Source of the DNA: Myxococcota bacterium
GTDB lineage: Bacteria > Myxococcota_A > UBA796 > UBA9615 > JAKLKC01
DNA: 64,000 nt
Direction of reading: 5' to 3'
NCBI GenBank assembly: GCA_023150875.1
Contig: JAKLKC010000005.1
Coordinates: 1 to 64,000 of the forward strand
Below the pieces are notes generated by a model. It saw only the letters and a program-made list of their open reading frames with translations. It was not told the DNA's origin and ran no database searches. Made by a program: the position numbers and the translations under genes. Positions 49,865-56,764 of this stretch are shown here, piece after piece. Each line of letters opens with the position of its first letter. Positions within the stretch are counted from its first letter, which is position 1.

Positions 49865-50649
49865 GCGAGGAGCGGATGCCCCGGGTGCTGGTGCTGTGCG
49901 GCGGCCAGGGCACGCGGCTGAAGGAGGAGACCGAGTTCCGGCCGAAGCCCATGGTCGAGGTGGGAGGGCGCCCCCTCCTGTGGCACATCATGCAGATCTA
50001 CGCTTCCCAGGGCTTCCGCTCGTTCGTGCTCGCGCTGGGGTTCAAGGGCCACGTCATCCGCGACTACTTCCTGAACTACAGGGCGCGCACGGCGGACTTC
50101 ACGTTCGTGCCCGGGGACGGAGGCGGGGTCACCTGGCACGGCGACCTCGACATCGCCGGCTGGGAGATCACCTTCGTCGACACCGGCGAGAACACGCCGA
50201 CGGGCGGGAGGGTCCGACGCGCCTCGCGCTACGTGGACGGCGACGTGTTCCTGATGACCTACGGCGACGGGGTGGCAGACATCGACGTCCGGGCGCTGCT
50301 GGCGTACCACCGGCGCCACGGGCGCCTGGCGACCGTGACGGGGCTGAAGCCCGTCAGCCGGTTCGGCGTGCTGGAGGCCGACGGCGAGGGCCGGGTCAGC
50401 CGCTTCCGGGAGAAGCCGCGCCTGGATGGCATGGTGTCGGGGGGCTTCTTCGTGCTGGACCGGCGGGTGGTGGAGGACCTCGACGACGACTGCGTGTTCG
50501 AGGAGGGCCCCATCGAGCGCCTCGCCGAGAAGGGCGAGCTGATGGTCCACCCCCACGACGGCTTCTGGTTCAGCGTCGACACCTACCGGGACTACCTGGA
50601 GATCAACCGGATGTGGGACGCGGGGGAGCGCCCCTGGAAGCGCTGGTAG
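49861..50649 (+). CDS. rfbF: sugar-1-phosphate nucleotidyltransferase, glucose-1-phosphate cytidylyltransferase (RfbF-like)
   Basis: The 262-residue enzyme matches RfbF, which makes CDP-glucose for dideoxysugars of O-antigen and other surface polysaccharides. It has VLCGGQGTRLKEETEFRPKPMVEVGG at its start, the active-site WHIMQIYASQGF, and GFWFSVDTYRDYLEINRMW near its end, a typical RfbF C-terminus. The GTG at 49861 overlaps the glycosyltransferase stop as GTGA with GGGAGG six bases upstream. The CDP-glucose 4,6-dehydratase expected next is absent; the following 670 bases are non-coding. Confidence 0.88.
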   Translation: MSEERMPRVLVLCGGQGTRLKEETEFRPKPMVEVGGRPLLWHIMQIYASQGFRSFVLALGFKGHVIRDYFLNYRARTADFTFVPGDGGGVTWHGDLDIAGWEITFVDTGENTPTGGRVRRASRYVDGDVFLMTYGDGVADIDVRALLAYHRRHGRLATVTGLKPVSRFGVLEADGEGRVSRFREKPRLDGMVSGGFFVLDRRVVEDLDDDCVFEEGPIERLAEKGELMVHPHDGFWFSVDTYRDYLEINRMWDAGERPWKRW

Positions 50650-50689
50650 GGGACCGCGTCTCGAGAGAACGGCGGTGGTGGAAAGGGCG

Positions 50690-50727
50690 GGGGGCGCGAT
50701 GCGCGCTTTCGCGAGCACCGCGCCCCC
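50690..50727 (-). terminator. terminator hairpin of the GGA-hairpin RNA
   Basis: GGGGGCGCG (50690-50698) and CGCGCCCCC (50719-50727) form a 9-bp stem enclosing a second small helix capped by a GAAA tetraloop on the minus strand. GCCCTTTCC follows on that strand. It is placed to end the minus-strand RNA and may also serve the convergent rfbF gene, whose stop lies 41 bases away. Confidence 0.65.
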
Positions 50728-50767
50728 ACTCCTCCTAGCCCGCGGCCGCCACCGCGGGTCGTTCCTC

Positions 50768-51055
50768 GCGTCCATCCTGGACGCACCCACGCCTTCCTGG
50801 CGTGCGAAGCCCTGGGCCGCTCACCCTTCCTTGGGTCCGTGGCCTTCCTCGGCTGCCCCGGTCACGTCGTCCCGCCCGTCTTGGGGACGGTCGCCTTCCT
50901 GGCGCGGGACTCTGCTTCCCGGGTTCGGCACCTGGCGATCGCCGGAATGCCCTTCGGTCGGTCTCCCTCGGGGAATGCCATCCTGGCTCCGCGGATGGAG
51001 TCGCATCCAGCGACTGGACCTTCCTGGTCCTCCATCCACGCCCCCGCCTCCTGGC
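50768..51055 (-). repeat. array of nine GGA-loop hairpins
   Basis: Individual hairpins are at 50768-50784 (loop AGGAT), 50788-50804 (AGGAA), 50823-50836 (AAGGAA), 50842-50853 (GAGGAA), 50892-50904 (AGGAA), 50977-50987 (AGGAT), 50999-51015 (TGGAT), 51016-51030 (AGGAA) and 51046-51055 (AGGA). Loops are given as read on the minus strand. Stems are 3-6 bp and their sequences differ, while the loop is conserved. That pattern indicates selection on the loop in an RNA structure rather than simple DNA duplication. Confidence 0.88.
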
Positions 51056-51110
51056 TCGGAGATCCGGACGTTCTCTTGACTTTCCAACGATCCGCCGCTC
51101 TGGTCCGACT

Positions 51111-51323
51111 GTTGAGCAGCATCCATGCCATCGTGCCACCACATTTCGGAATATTTCTTCCCTCCATGAATGAATTGCGGCAAAGCGTTGAAATTAAAGG
51201 ACATTGAGGACGAACCACCGGAGATCCGATCCCGCGCCTCCTGGGCGGTCCGGTGGGAAGGAGGCGACGCAGCGTCGGGGGGCTGTGCAATCCGCTGCAT
51301 GCGTGCAATCGACTGCATAACCG
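51111..51323. promoter_or_regulatory. AT-rich leader and tandem repeats upstream of the GGA-hairpin RNA
   Basis: This non-coding stretch contains the most AT-rich segment of the neighbourhood (about 51140-51215, with GGAATATTTC and GAAATTAAAGG), which contrasts with the GC-rich genome and suits a regulated promoter for the minus-strand RNA. It also holds the direct repeats at 51285-51318. No convincing -35/-10 pair was found, so the promoter type is unknown. Confidence 0.5.
51285..51318. repeat. tandem 16-bp direct repeat
   Basis: Two near-identical units, GTGCAATCCGCTGCAT (51285-51300) and GTGCAATCGACTGCAT (51303-51318), are spaced 18 bases apart, and a related ATGCATTCTCGTGCAG follows at 51326-51341. 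The spacing of almost two helical turns suggests binding by a regulator. They lie just after the stop of the M50 peptidase gene, about 200 bases upstream of the probable 5' end of the GGA-hairpin RNA. Confidence 0.6.
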
Positions 51324-52055
51324 CTATGCATTCTCGTGCAGCCCTTGGCCCGTCCCGAGCGGAGAGTGCCGTTGCGCCTCCTCCCGGAGCCAGTCGACGA
51401 ATACGGCGGGAGTGCCCGGGGGCGGATCGGCGCCCCAGTGGAAGCCGGGAGGTGGCGGGTGCCCCGAGGCGGCGACACAGAGGTCGAGCACGAACCGGCC
51501 GACCGGGTTGCCGACCCGGGGACGGGCGAAGGCGGCCCGGGTGGCGATCCGGTGGGCCGGCGGGGCCACGCCGCGCCCTCGCCCCCCGAGGGCGGCGGCC
51601 GCGAGGGCCCCATCGGTCTCGAGGACCGCGCCCCCGAGGCTCAGCCGCAGGGGGAGCAGGTTCGCCGCCGCGGTCAGGCCGTTGAGGGCCAGGACGGGCC
51701 GGAGCCACGGCGCCAGGTCGGGGCGACCGGCCAGCAGCCCGTACAGGGCGGCGTGGAGGGTGCCCTGGGCCAGCACCCCCCCGTAGTGGAAGAGGGCCTG
51801 CGCCGCCGGACCCAGGTCCGTCCGGGCGGGGAAGGCCACCGTCGCGCCGCCCCCCAGCAGGTTCACCCCGATGAACAGGTTGAAGGCGGGACCCACGGGG
51901 ATCCGAAGGAACCAGGGCCCCGCCCCCAGTCCCGCCGACGTCACGTAGAAGCCTGCGAGCCTTCCCGCGATCACGTGCCCCGCCTCGTGGACCACGGCGA
52001 GGGCCGGGAGCGCGAGGAGCAACAGGACGAGGCCAGGCCAGTCACCGGTGAGCAC
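51324..52055 (-). CDS. M50 (site-2 protease-like) membrane metalloprotease family protein
   Basis: The 243-residue membrane protein carries the zinc site HEAGH in AVVHEAGHVIAGRLAG (about residues 21-36), and a later ETDGALA that fits the third metal ligand (LDG-type Asp). Hydrophobic helices flank both. This is the core of M50 intramembrane proteases, which cleave membrane-bound regulators or signal peptides. There is no PDZ domain. The C-terminal 80 residues are hydrophilic. The GTG at 52055 is the best start, though no ribosome-binding site is clear. It ends the riboflavin/nusB operon and directly precedes the regulatory repeats. Confidence 0.78.
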   Translation of the reverse strand: MLTGDWPGLVLLLLALPALAVVHEAGHVIAGRLAGFYVTSAGLGAGPWFLRIPVGPAFNLFIGVNLLGGGATVAFPARTDLGPAAQALFHYGGVLAQGTLHAALYGLLAGRPDLAPWLRPVLALNGLTAAANLLPLRLSLGGAVLETDGALAAAALGGRGRGVAPPAHRIATRAAFARPRVGNPVGRFVLDLCVAASGHPPPPGFHWGADPPPGTPAVFVDWLREEAQRHSPLGTGQGLHENA

Positions 52056-52078
52056 CCGGAGCCCCCCCCCCGGCGCCC

Positions 52079-52639
52079 TCAGCGGACGACTTCGATGTGG
52101 ACGGGGTGGGCCGGACGGGCCACGGGCCGCATGAGGATCCGCCGGAGTTCCTCCTCCCGCGCGGCGTCGGCGAGGAGGGAGAGCCTCATCCTCCGCTCGG
52201 GATCCTGGAGCCGGGCGGCGCCGGTGGAGAGCCCGTCCACCAGCAAGGAGATCCCGGTGGACAAGGGGATCCGCCCGCGGGTCAGGTCCACCGGGTCCAC
52301 CGCCACGTCGTCGGCACCGGCGGCCACGAGGGTGAAGGCGACGTGCTGGATCGCCTGGGCGCACGCGCGGGAGTCATAGGCGGGGCTGCGCCCGAGGCCG
52401 AACAGGAAGAGGCGCCGGAACGGGAGCCGACCTTGGGTGGTGGTGAGCAGGTTCTCGCAGAACGCGCCGGTGAACCGGCCCGCGGCGAGCAGGCGGGAGA
52501 GGGATCCGTTGAGCCGCCAGTCGATCCAGCCGGCGGAGTCCCGCAGCGGTCGCTCGTCTGCGAAGACGGCGCAGGCCGCCGAGTCGACGCCAGGGACCCG
52601 GTCGATGGGGCCTCGGACCAGGCTGATGTCCAGGTTCAT
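52079..52639 (-). CDS. stand-alone M17 leucyl-aminopeptidase N-terminal-like domain protein
   Basis: The 186-residue protein resembles the N-terminal macro-like domain of M17 leucyl aminopeptidases: SLSRLLAAGRFTGAFCENLLTTTQGRLPFRRLFLFGLG. The catalytic C-terminal peptidase domain with its metal ligands is entirely missing, and the gene is complete with its own ATG at 52639. It may be a ligand-binding or regulatory relative. Its position between nusB and the M50 protease suggests no particular pathway. Gene order in related bacteria could confirm the family. Confidence 0.65.
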   Translation of the reverse strand: MNLDISLVRGPIDRVPGVDSAACAVFADERPLRDSAGWIDWRLNGSLSRLLAAGRFTGAFCENLLTTTQGRLPFRRLFLFGLGRSPAYDSRACAQAIQHVAFTLVAAGADDVAVDPVDLTRGRIPLSTGISLLVDGLSTGAARLQDPERRMRLSLLADAAREEELRRILMRPVARPAHPVHIEVVR

Positions 52640-52711
52640 GGCCTGCGCCGGGCCGGGGTCCGACGGGCCCGTTGCGGATGGCCGGCGAGTCGCATGGTCC
52701 GCAAGGGGCTC

Positions 52712-53152
52712 CTAGGTGGAACGCCGCCCATCGAGCTTGGTGAACTCGATGTTGCGGGAGATCTTGTCGAGGATGCCATTGATGAAGGAGCCCGACTCCT
52801 TGGTCGAGAACCGCTTGCCGAGCTCGATGGCCTCGTTGATGGTCGCCATGACGGGGATGTCGCGGCAGTGGAGGAACTCGAAGACGGCGATCCGGAGGAT
52901 GTTGCGGTCCACCAGCGGCATGCGAGTCAGCCGCCAGTTCACCGAGAACTGCTCGATGATGCCGTCGATGCGACGCCGATCCTCGGCGACACCCCCGACG
53001 AGGGCGCCGGTGAACTCCCGCACGTCCGGCGGGACGTCCTCCTCCACCCCGCTCCAGAAGAGGTCGAGGGCCTCCTGGGAGGCTCGGTCCCCGACGTCGA
53101 CGGCGTACAGGACCTGGAGGGCGAACTCCCGGGCGCGCCTTCGGCTACCCAT
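52712..53152 (-). CDS. nusB: transcription antitermination factor NusB
   Basis: The 146-residue all-helical protein binds boxA RNA with NusE and supports rRNA antitermination. Family signatures are ARRREFALQVLYA-like RRRAREFALQVLYAVDV at the N-terminus, DRNILRIAVFEFL, and ATINEAIELGKRFSTKESGSFINGIL near the C-terminus. Length is normal. The ATG at 53152 is clear. In most relatives ribH lies between the ribB/ribA gene and nusB; here only 42 bases separate them. Confidence 0.96.
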   Translation of the reverse strand: MGSRRRAREFALQVLYAVDVGDRASQEALDLFWSGVEEDVPPDVREFTGALVGGVAEDRRRIDGIIEQFSVNWRLTRMPLVDRNILRIAVFEFLHCRDIPVMATINEAIELGKRFSTKESGSFINGILDKISRNIEFTKLDGRRST

Positions 53153-53194
53153 CGCGCGCCTCCAAGGCGGCCGGGTGGCGGTGCGGTGCCCGGC

Positions 53195-54451
53195 TCACCG
53201 GCGAGCCCCGCCGTGGTTGGACCCGCCGAAGCCGTCCCCGGCCTTCCCGCCCGCGACGACCTCGGGGATCCGGGTGTCATCCCGGTCCGGGGGGACGACC
53301 TCGACGACCTCGAGCCCGAAGCCCTCCAGGCCGGGGATCTTCACCACCCCGTGCCCGCTGAGCAGCCGGAGCTTCCGGACCCCCAGCTCCACCAGGACCT
53401 GGGCGCCGATGCCGTAGTCCCGCAGCGCCGTCGGGTAGGGCTCGCCGCCGGGCCCGACGGCCACGGCGTCGGTGCTCTCCACCGCCTCGGCGTGGTCGCC
53501 CAGCCGGCGGATGAGGTGGTGGGCGCCGAAGGGCTTGAGGATGTAGAGGACCACGCCCCGCCCGGCGGAGCTCACCGCCCGGAGGGCCTCGTGGAGGAGG
53601 ATGCCGCCGTCCCGCCGGAAGGCGCCGAAGGCGTCGCCCCAGACGTTGCTGGAGTGGACCCGCACCACCACCGGCTCGTCGCCCCACCCCCCCGCTCCGG
53701 GCTCCCCCAGGGTCAGGGCGATGTAGTGGAGGTCATTGACGGCGTTCCCGAACACCCGGACCCGGAAGCGGCCCCACAGGGTCTCGACCTCGGAGTGGGC
53801 GAGGAGCTGGATCAGGCGCTCCTCCTGGAGCCGCCAGGCGATGAGGTCGGCCACGGTGAGGATGCGCAGGCGATGGCGCGCCGCGAACTGAAGGAGCTCC
53901 GGGAGCCGCGCCATCGTCCCGTCCTCGTTCATGATCTCGCAGATCACCCCCGCCGGCTTGAAGCCCGCGAGCCGGGCGAGGTCGACGGACCCCTCGGTCT
54001 GCCCGGAGCGGACGAGCACGCCTCCGTCCCGGGCCCGGAGGGGGAAGACGTGGCCGGGGCTGACGAGGTCCTCGGGACGGGCGTCCTCGGCGACGGCGGC
54101 GAGGACCGTGGCGGCGCGGTCGGCGGCGGAGATCCCGGTGCTGACCCCCCGCCGGGCCTCGATGGAGACGGTGAACGCCGTGGTGTAGCGCGACGTGTTG
54201 TCCCGCACCATCATCGGCAGGCGCAGGTGGTCGATGCGCTCCTCGGTGAGGGGCAGGCAGATCAACCCCCTGCCGTGGGTCGCCATGAAGTTGATGGCCT
54301 CGGGGGTCACCCGCTCCGCGGCCATCACCAGGTCCCCCTCGTTCTCCCGGTCTTCGTCGTCGACGAGGATCACCATCCGGCCGCCGCGGACGTCGTCGAT
54401 GGCGAGTCGCACCCGCTCGCGGGGGTCTTGGGGCATCGGGTCGAAGGTCAT
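53195..54451 (-). CDS. ribB: 3,4-dihydroxy-2-butanone-4-phosphate synthase with degenerate GTP cyclohydrolase II domain (RibBX type)
   Basis: The N-terminal domain (1-205) is an intact Rib[11 protein letters not shown] at 31-40, HGRGLICL at 59-66, [12 protein letters not shown] and HVFPLRA. It makes the four-carbon unit of riboflavin from ribulose 5-phosphate. The C-terminal domain aligns with RibA, but its zinc site is lost: the canonical HSEC-LTGD-FG-LRCDCG reads [18 protein letters not shown] (266-283), with Asn269, Arg280 and Gly282 replacing all three cysteines. GTP cyclohydrolase activity is therefore not expected, as in described RibBX proteins. GCH2 must come from another gene. A perfect palindrome lies between this gene and ribE. 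The ATG at 54451 is supported by the RibB N-terminus. Confidence 0.9.
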   Translation of the reverse strand: MTFDPMPQDPRERVRLAIDDVRGGRMVILVDDEDRENEGDLVMAAERVTPEAINFMATHGRGLICLPLTEERIDHLRLPMMVRDNTSRYTTAFTVSIEARRGVSTGISAADRAATVLAAVAEDARPEDLVSPGHVFPLRARDGGVLVRSGQTEGSVDLARLAGFKPAGVICEIMNEDGTMARLPELLQFAARHRLRILTVADLIAWRLQEERLIQLLAHSEVETLWGRFRVRVFGNAVNDLHYIALTLGEPGAGGWGDEPVVVRVHSSNVWGDAFGAFRRDGGILLHEALRAVSSAGRGVVLYILKPFGAHHLIRRLGDHAEAVESTDAVAVGPGGEPYPTALRDYGIGAQVLVELGVRKLRLLSGHGVVKIPGLEGFGLEVVEVVPPDRDDTRIPEVVAGGKAGDGFGGSNHGGARR

Positions 54452-54505
54452 CGGGGATCCCGCGGAGGAGGGCCGGGAGTGTATCCGGCCGCCGGTAATA
54501 AAGCC

Positions 54506-54527
54506 ACTTGACCCCCGGGGGTCAAGT
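54506..54527. promoter_or_regulatory. perfect 22-bp palindrome at the ribE stop codon
   Basis: ACTTGACCCCC followed by GGGGGTCAAGT is a perfect inverted repeat spanning the ribE stop codon, 55 bases before the ribB start on the minus strand. As RNA it would form a hairpin followed by GGCTTTATTACC, so it could be a terminator or attenuator between ribE and ribB. As DNA it has the symmetry of an operator, and it contains a TTGACC box that could serve as a -35 for a ribB promoter with TTTATT downstream. Confidence 0.55.
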
Positions 54528-55145
54528 AGACCGCGGCCCGGTGCCCGGGGGGGCGTGGGGGGCCGCGAGGCGCTCGACGTACTTGCAGATCAGGTCCGCT
54601 TCCAGGTTGACCGGGTCACCGGTCCGGCGCTCCCCGAGGGTGGTCTCGGAGAGGGTGTGGGGGATCAGCATGACCTCGAAGCCAGGGCCGGTGACGCGGC
54701 TCACCGTCAAGCTGACCCCGTCGACGCACACGCTGCCCTTGGCCACGAGGTAGCGCCGGACCTCGTCTGGGGCGACGAAGCGGTAGAAGCGCGCGTCCCC
54801 CTGGACCTCGATGCCCTCGATGGCGCCGATCCCGTCCACGTGGCCGGACACCATGTGCCCGCCGAGGCGGTCGCCCACCCGGAGCGCCCGCTCCAGGTTC
54901 ACCCGCTCTCCCTTCCCCCGGCGGCCGAGGGTGGTCCTCGCCAGGGTCTCGGGGCCGACGTCCACCTCGAAGCGGGAGGCCCCGTCGTGGACCACCACGG
55001 TCAGGCAGGCGCCGTCCACGGCGATGGACTCGCCGGTCTGGAGCTGGGGAAGGTCCCGGGCGGCTCGGAGGGCGAGGCGGACCCCCGCGGGGGTCCTGGC
55101 CGTCGCCTCGATGGTGCCGGTGCACTCTATGATCCCGGTGAACAC
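54522..55145 (-). CDS. ribE: riboflavin synthase alpha chain
   Basis: The 207-residue enzyme dismutates 6,7-dimethyl-8-ribityllumazine to riboflavin. It has the duplicated lumazine-binding domains: [10 protein letters not shown] at its start, GACLTVV and [13 protein letters not shown] in the first half, then [23 protein letters not shown] in the second. Length is standard. The GTG at 55145 is preceded by GGAGG and lies 19 bases inside the ribD 3' end, so the genes overlap and are coupled. The lumazine substrate would come from RibH, which is not encoded in the window. Confidence 0.95.
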   Translation of the reverse strand: MFTGIIECTGTIEATARTPAGVRLALRAARDLPQLQTGESIAVDGACLTVVVHDGASRFEVDVGPETLARTTLGRRGKGERVNLERALRVGDRLGGHMVSGHVDGIGAIEGIEVQGDARFYRFVAPDEVRRYLVAKGSVCVDGVSLTVSRVTGPGFEVMLIPHTLSETTLGERRTGDPVNLEADLICKYVERLAAPHAPPGTGPRST

Positions 55146-56269
55146 GGGTCCTCCGACGGTGGGGGGCCCCGGACCGCCCCCTCGATCAGCAGATCGGGGC
55201 CCAGGCGGGCGATCCGGAAGCGGTCGAGGCGAGCCGCTCGGGCCAGGGTGCCGGCGCCGCGCCCGGCGATCATGGGGAGGGCGCCCGCCCCCCCGACGAG
55301 GGTGGGGGCGAGGTAGGCCTGCCACCGGTCCGCGAGGCCGGCGTCCAGGAAGGCGCCGGCCACGGTGGGGCCCCCCTCGACGATGAGGTCGGCGATGTCG
55401 GCCTCGTAGAGGGCCCCGAGGGCCGCCCGCAGGTCGACGCGCCCGGCCTCCTTCCCCTCCCCTCCCACGGCGACCAGCCGCGCACGCCGGGCGAGCACGT
55501 CCGCCTGGGGGAGGGAGAGCGAGGAGGGAGCGGTGAAGATCCAGACCGGGACGCCATCGTCCTCCAGCACCCGGGCGGTGGGCGGCGTGCGCAGGCGCCC
55601 GTCCACCACCACCCGGGCCGGCTGCCGCGCCGCGCCCCCGGGGGGCCGGGCGGTCAGGGCGGGGTCGTCGGCGAGGACCGTCCCCGACCCCACCAGGATC
55701 GCCTGGGCCTCACCCCGGCGGCGGTGGGCGTGGACCCGGGCCTCCTCGGACGTGATCCAGCGGGTGTCCCCCTCCCGGGTCGCCGTGCGCCCGTCCGCGG
55801 TCGCCGCGACCTTCAGGGTCACGTGGGGACGGGCCCGGGTCGCCCAGGTGACGTACACGTGGTTGAGTTCCCGGGCCGGGGCCTCCAGGACGCCCACCGT
55901 CACCCTCACCCCCGCGGCCTCCAGGATCCGGAGCCCCTTGCCGTCCACGAGGGGGTTGGGATCGACCATGGCCACCACGACCCGCTCGATGCCCGACTGC
56001 AGGATGGCGTCGGTGCAGGGAGGGGTGCGGCCGTGATGGCAACAGGGCTCGAGGTTGACGTACATCGTCGCGCCCGGCGCCCGGCCCCGGAGGGGCTGGA
56101 GGGCGTCGACCTCGGCGTGGGCCGCCCCGACCCGGTGGTGCCACCCCTTGGACAGCACCTCGCCGTCCCGGACGATCACCGCTCCCACCATGGGGTTGGG
56201 GTGCGTCGCGCCCCGCCCTCGCGCCGCCAGCCGCAGGGCGAGGGCCATGTGCCGGCGGTCCTCGCTCAC
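55127..56269 (-). CDS. ribD: bifunctional riboflavin deaminase/reductase RibD
   Basis: The 380-residue protein carries out deamination and then reduction of the early riboflavin pyrimidine. The N-terminal deaminase has the zinc motifs HAEVDAL and [13 protein letters not shown]. The C-terminal reductase has [21 protein letters not shown] and [18 protein letters not shown]. Length is typical. The GTG at 56269 overlaps the nrdR stop as GTGA with GGAGGAGG upstream, and its 3' end overlaps ribE by 19 bases. It belongs to the rpiB-glyA-nrdR-ribD-ribE-ribB-nusB operon. Confidence 0.96.
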   Translation of the reverse strand: MSEDRRHMALALRLAARGRGATHPNPMVGAVIVRDGEVLSKGWHHRVGAAHAEVDALQPLRGRAPGATMYVNLEPCCHHGRTPPCTDAILQSGIERVVVAMVDPNPLVDGKGLRILEAAGVRVTVGVLEAPARELNHVYVTWATRARPHVTLKVAATADGRTATREGDTRWITSEEARVHAHRRRGEAQAILVGSGTVLADDPALTARPPGGAARQPARVVVDGRLRTPPTARVLEDDGVPVWIFTAPSSLSLPQADVLARRARLVAVGGEGKEAGRVDLRAALGALYEADIADLIVEGGPTVAGAFLDAGLADRWQAYLAPTLVGGAGALPMIAGRGAGTLARAARLDRFRIARLGPDLLIEGAVRGPPPSEDPCSPGS

Positions 56270-56751
56270 CCTCCTCCCTCCACACCGGCTTCGCCGGGGC
56301 GCTCGGCCAGCAACTTGTCCAGGGCGGACCGGAACTCCCGCATGTCGCGGAACTGCCGGTAGACACTGGCAAAACGCACGTAGGCCACCTCGTCGAGGGC
56401 CTGGAGCGCCCGCATCAGCTCCTCGCCGATCTCCGACGACCCCACCTCCCGCTCGCCCCGGGCCTGGAGGCGCTGCTCCAGGTCGTCGACGACCTTCTCG
56501 ATGGCGTCGGTGGGGACCGGGCGCTTGCGGCAGGCGATCCTCAGGCCCGCGACCACCTTCGCCCGCTCGAAGGGCTCCCGCCGCCCGTCCTTCTTGACCA
56601 CCATCAACGCCACCTCCTCCACCCTCTCGTGGGTGGTGAAGCGCGCGAGGCACGCGACGCACTCCCGGCGGCGCCGGATGACGTCCCCGTCCTTGGCGAG
56701 CCGCGAGTCGACCACGCGGTTGTCGAGGCTGGAGCAGAAGGGACAGCGCAC
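56266..56751 (-). CDS. nrdR: transcriptional repressor NrdR
   Basis: NrdR senses ATP/dATP and represses ribonucleotide reductase genes. The 161-residue protein has the N-terminal zinc ribbon [17 protein letters not shown] with a second Cys pair in [18 protein letters not shown], and the ATP-cone domain [29 protein letters not shown]. Length is a little above usual because of an Ala/Gly tail. The GTG start at 56751 follows the glyA stop by 13 bases. Its position between glyA and ribD is the common deltaproteobacterial arrangement. Confidence 0.96.
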   Translation of the reverse strand: MRCPFCSSLDNRVVDSRLAKDGDVIRRRRECVACLARFTTHERVEEVALMVVKKDGRREPFERAKVVAGLRIACRKRPVPTDAIEKVVDDLEQRLQARGEREVGSSEIGEELMRALQALDEVAYVRFASVYRQFRDMREFRSALDKLLAERPGEAGVEGGG

Positions 56752-56764
56752 GGGCCTGGGGTCC

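Larger units (their letters stand above)
50690..51110 (-). ncRNA. CsrB/RsmZ-like regulatory RNA with tandem GGA-loop hairpins (candidate CsrA/RsmA sponge)
   Basis: No credible coding sequence lies here. Read on the minus strand, nine hairpins follow one another with GGA in the loop: for example CACGCC-AGGAA-GGCGTG, GCGTCC-AGGAT-GGACGC, AGTCGC-TGGAT-GCGACT and GGACC-AGGAA-GGTCC. Further GGA triplets lie in the linkers, about 25 in roughly 370 bases. CsrA/RsmA proteins bind A(N)GGA in hairpin loops, and CsrB, CsrC, RsmY and RsmZ RNAs titrate them with exactly this kind of tandem array. A strong terminator-like stem ends the element at 50690. The 5' end is not fixed: AT-rich sequence begins near 51140, so transcription may start at about 51060-51120, giving an RNA of roughly 370-430 bases. 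No csrA gene is in the window. Confidence 0.75.

Noticed and set aside
51133-51138. TGGCAC on the minus strand as a sigma54 -24 element for the GGA-hairpin RNA
   Set aside because: The matching -12 GC is absent at the required spacing; the sequence there is CATGG.
50735-51708. Several minus- and plus-strand open frames across the GGA-hairpin region
   Set aside because: They have no recognisable domain, their composition follows GC bias, and the region is dominated by tandem hairpins with conserved loops, which is incompatible with an ordinary coding sequence.
54452-54521. FMN riboswitch ahead of ribB
   Set aside because: The gap is far too short and lacks the conserved RFN element; only the palindrome is present.
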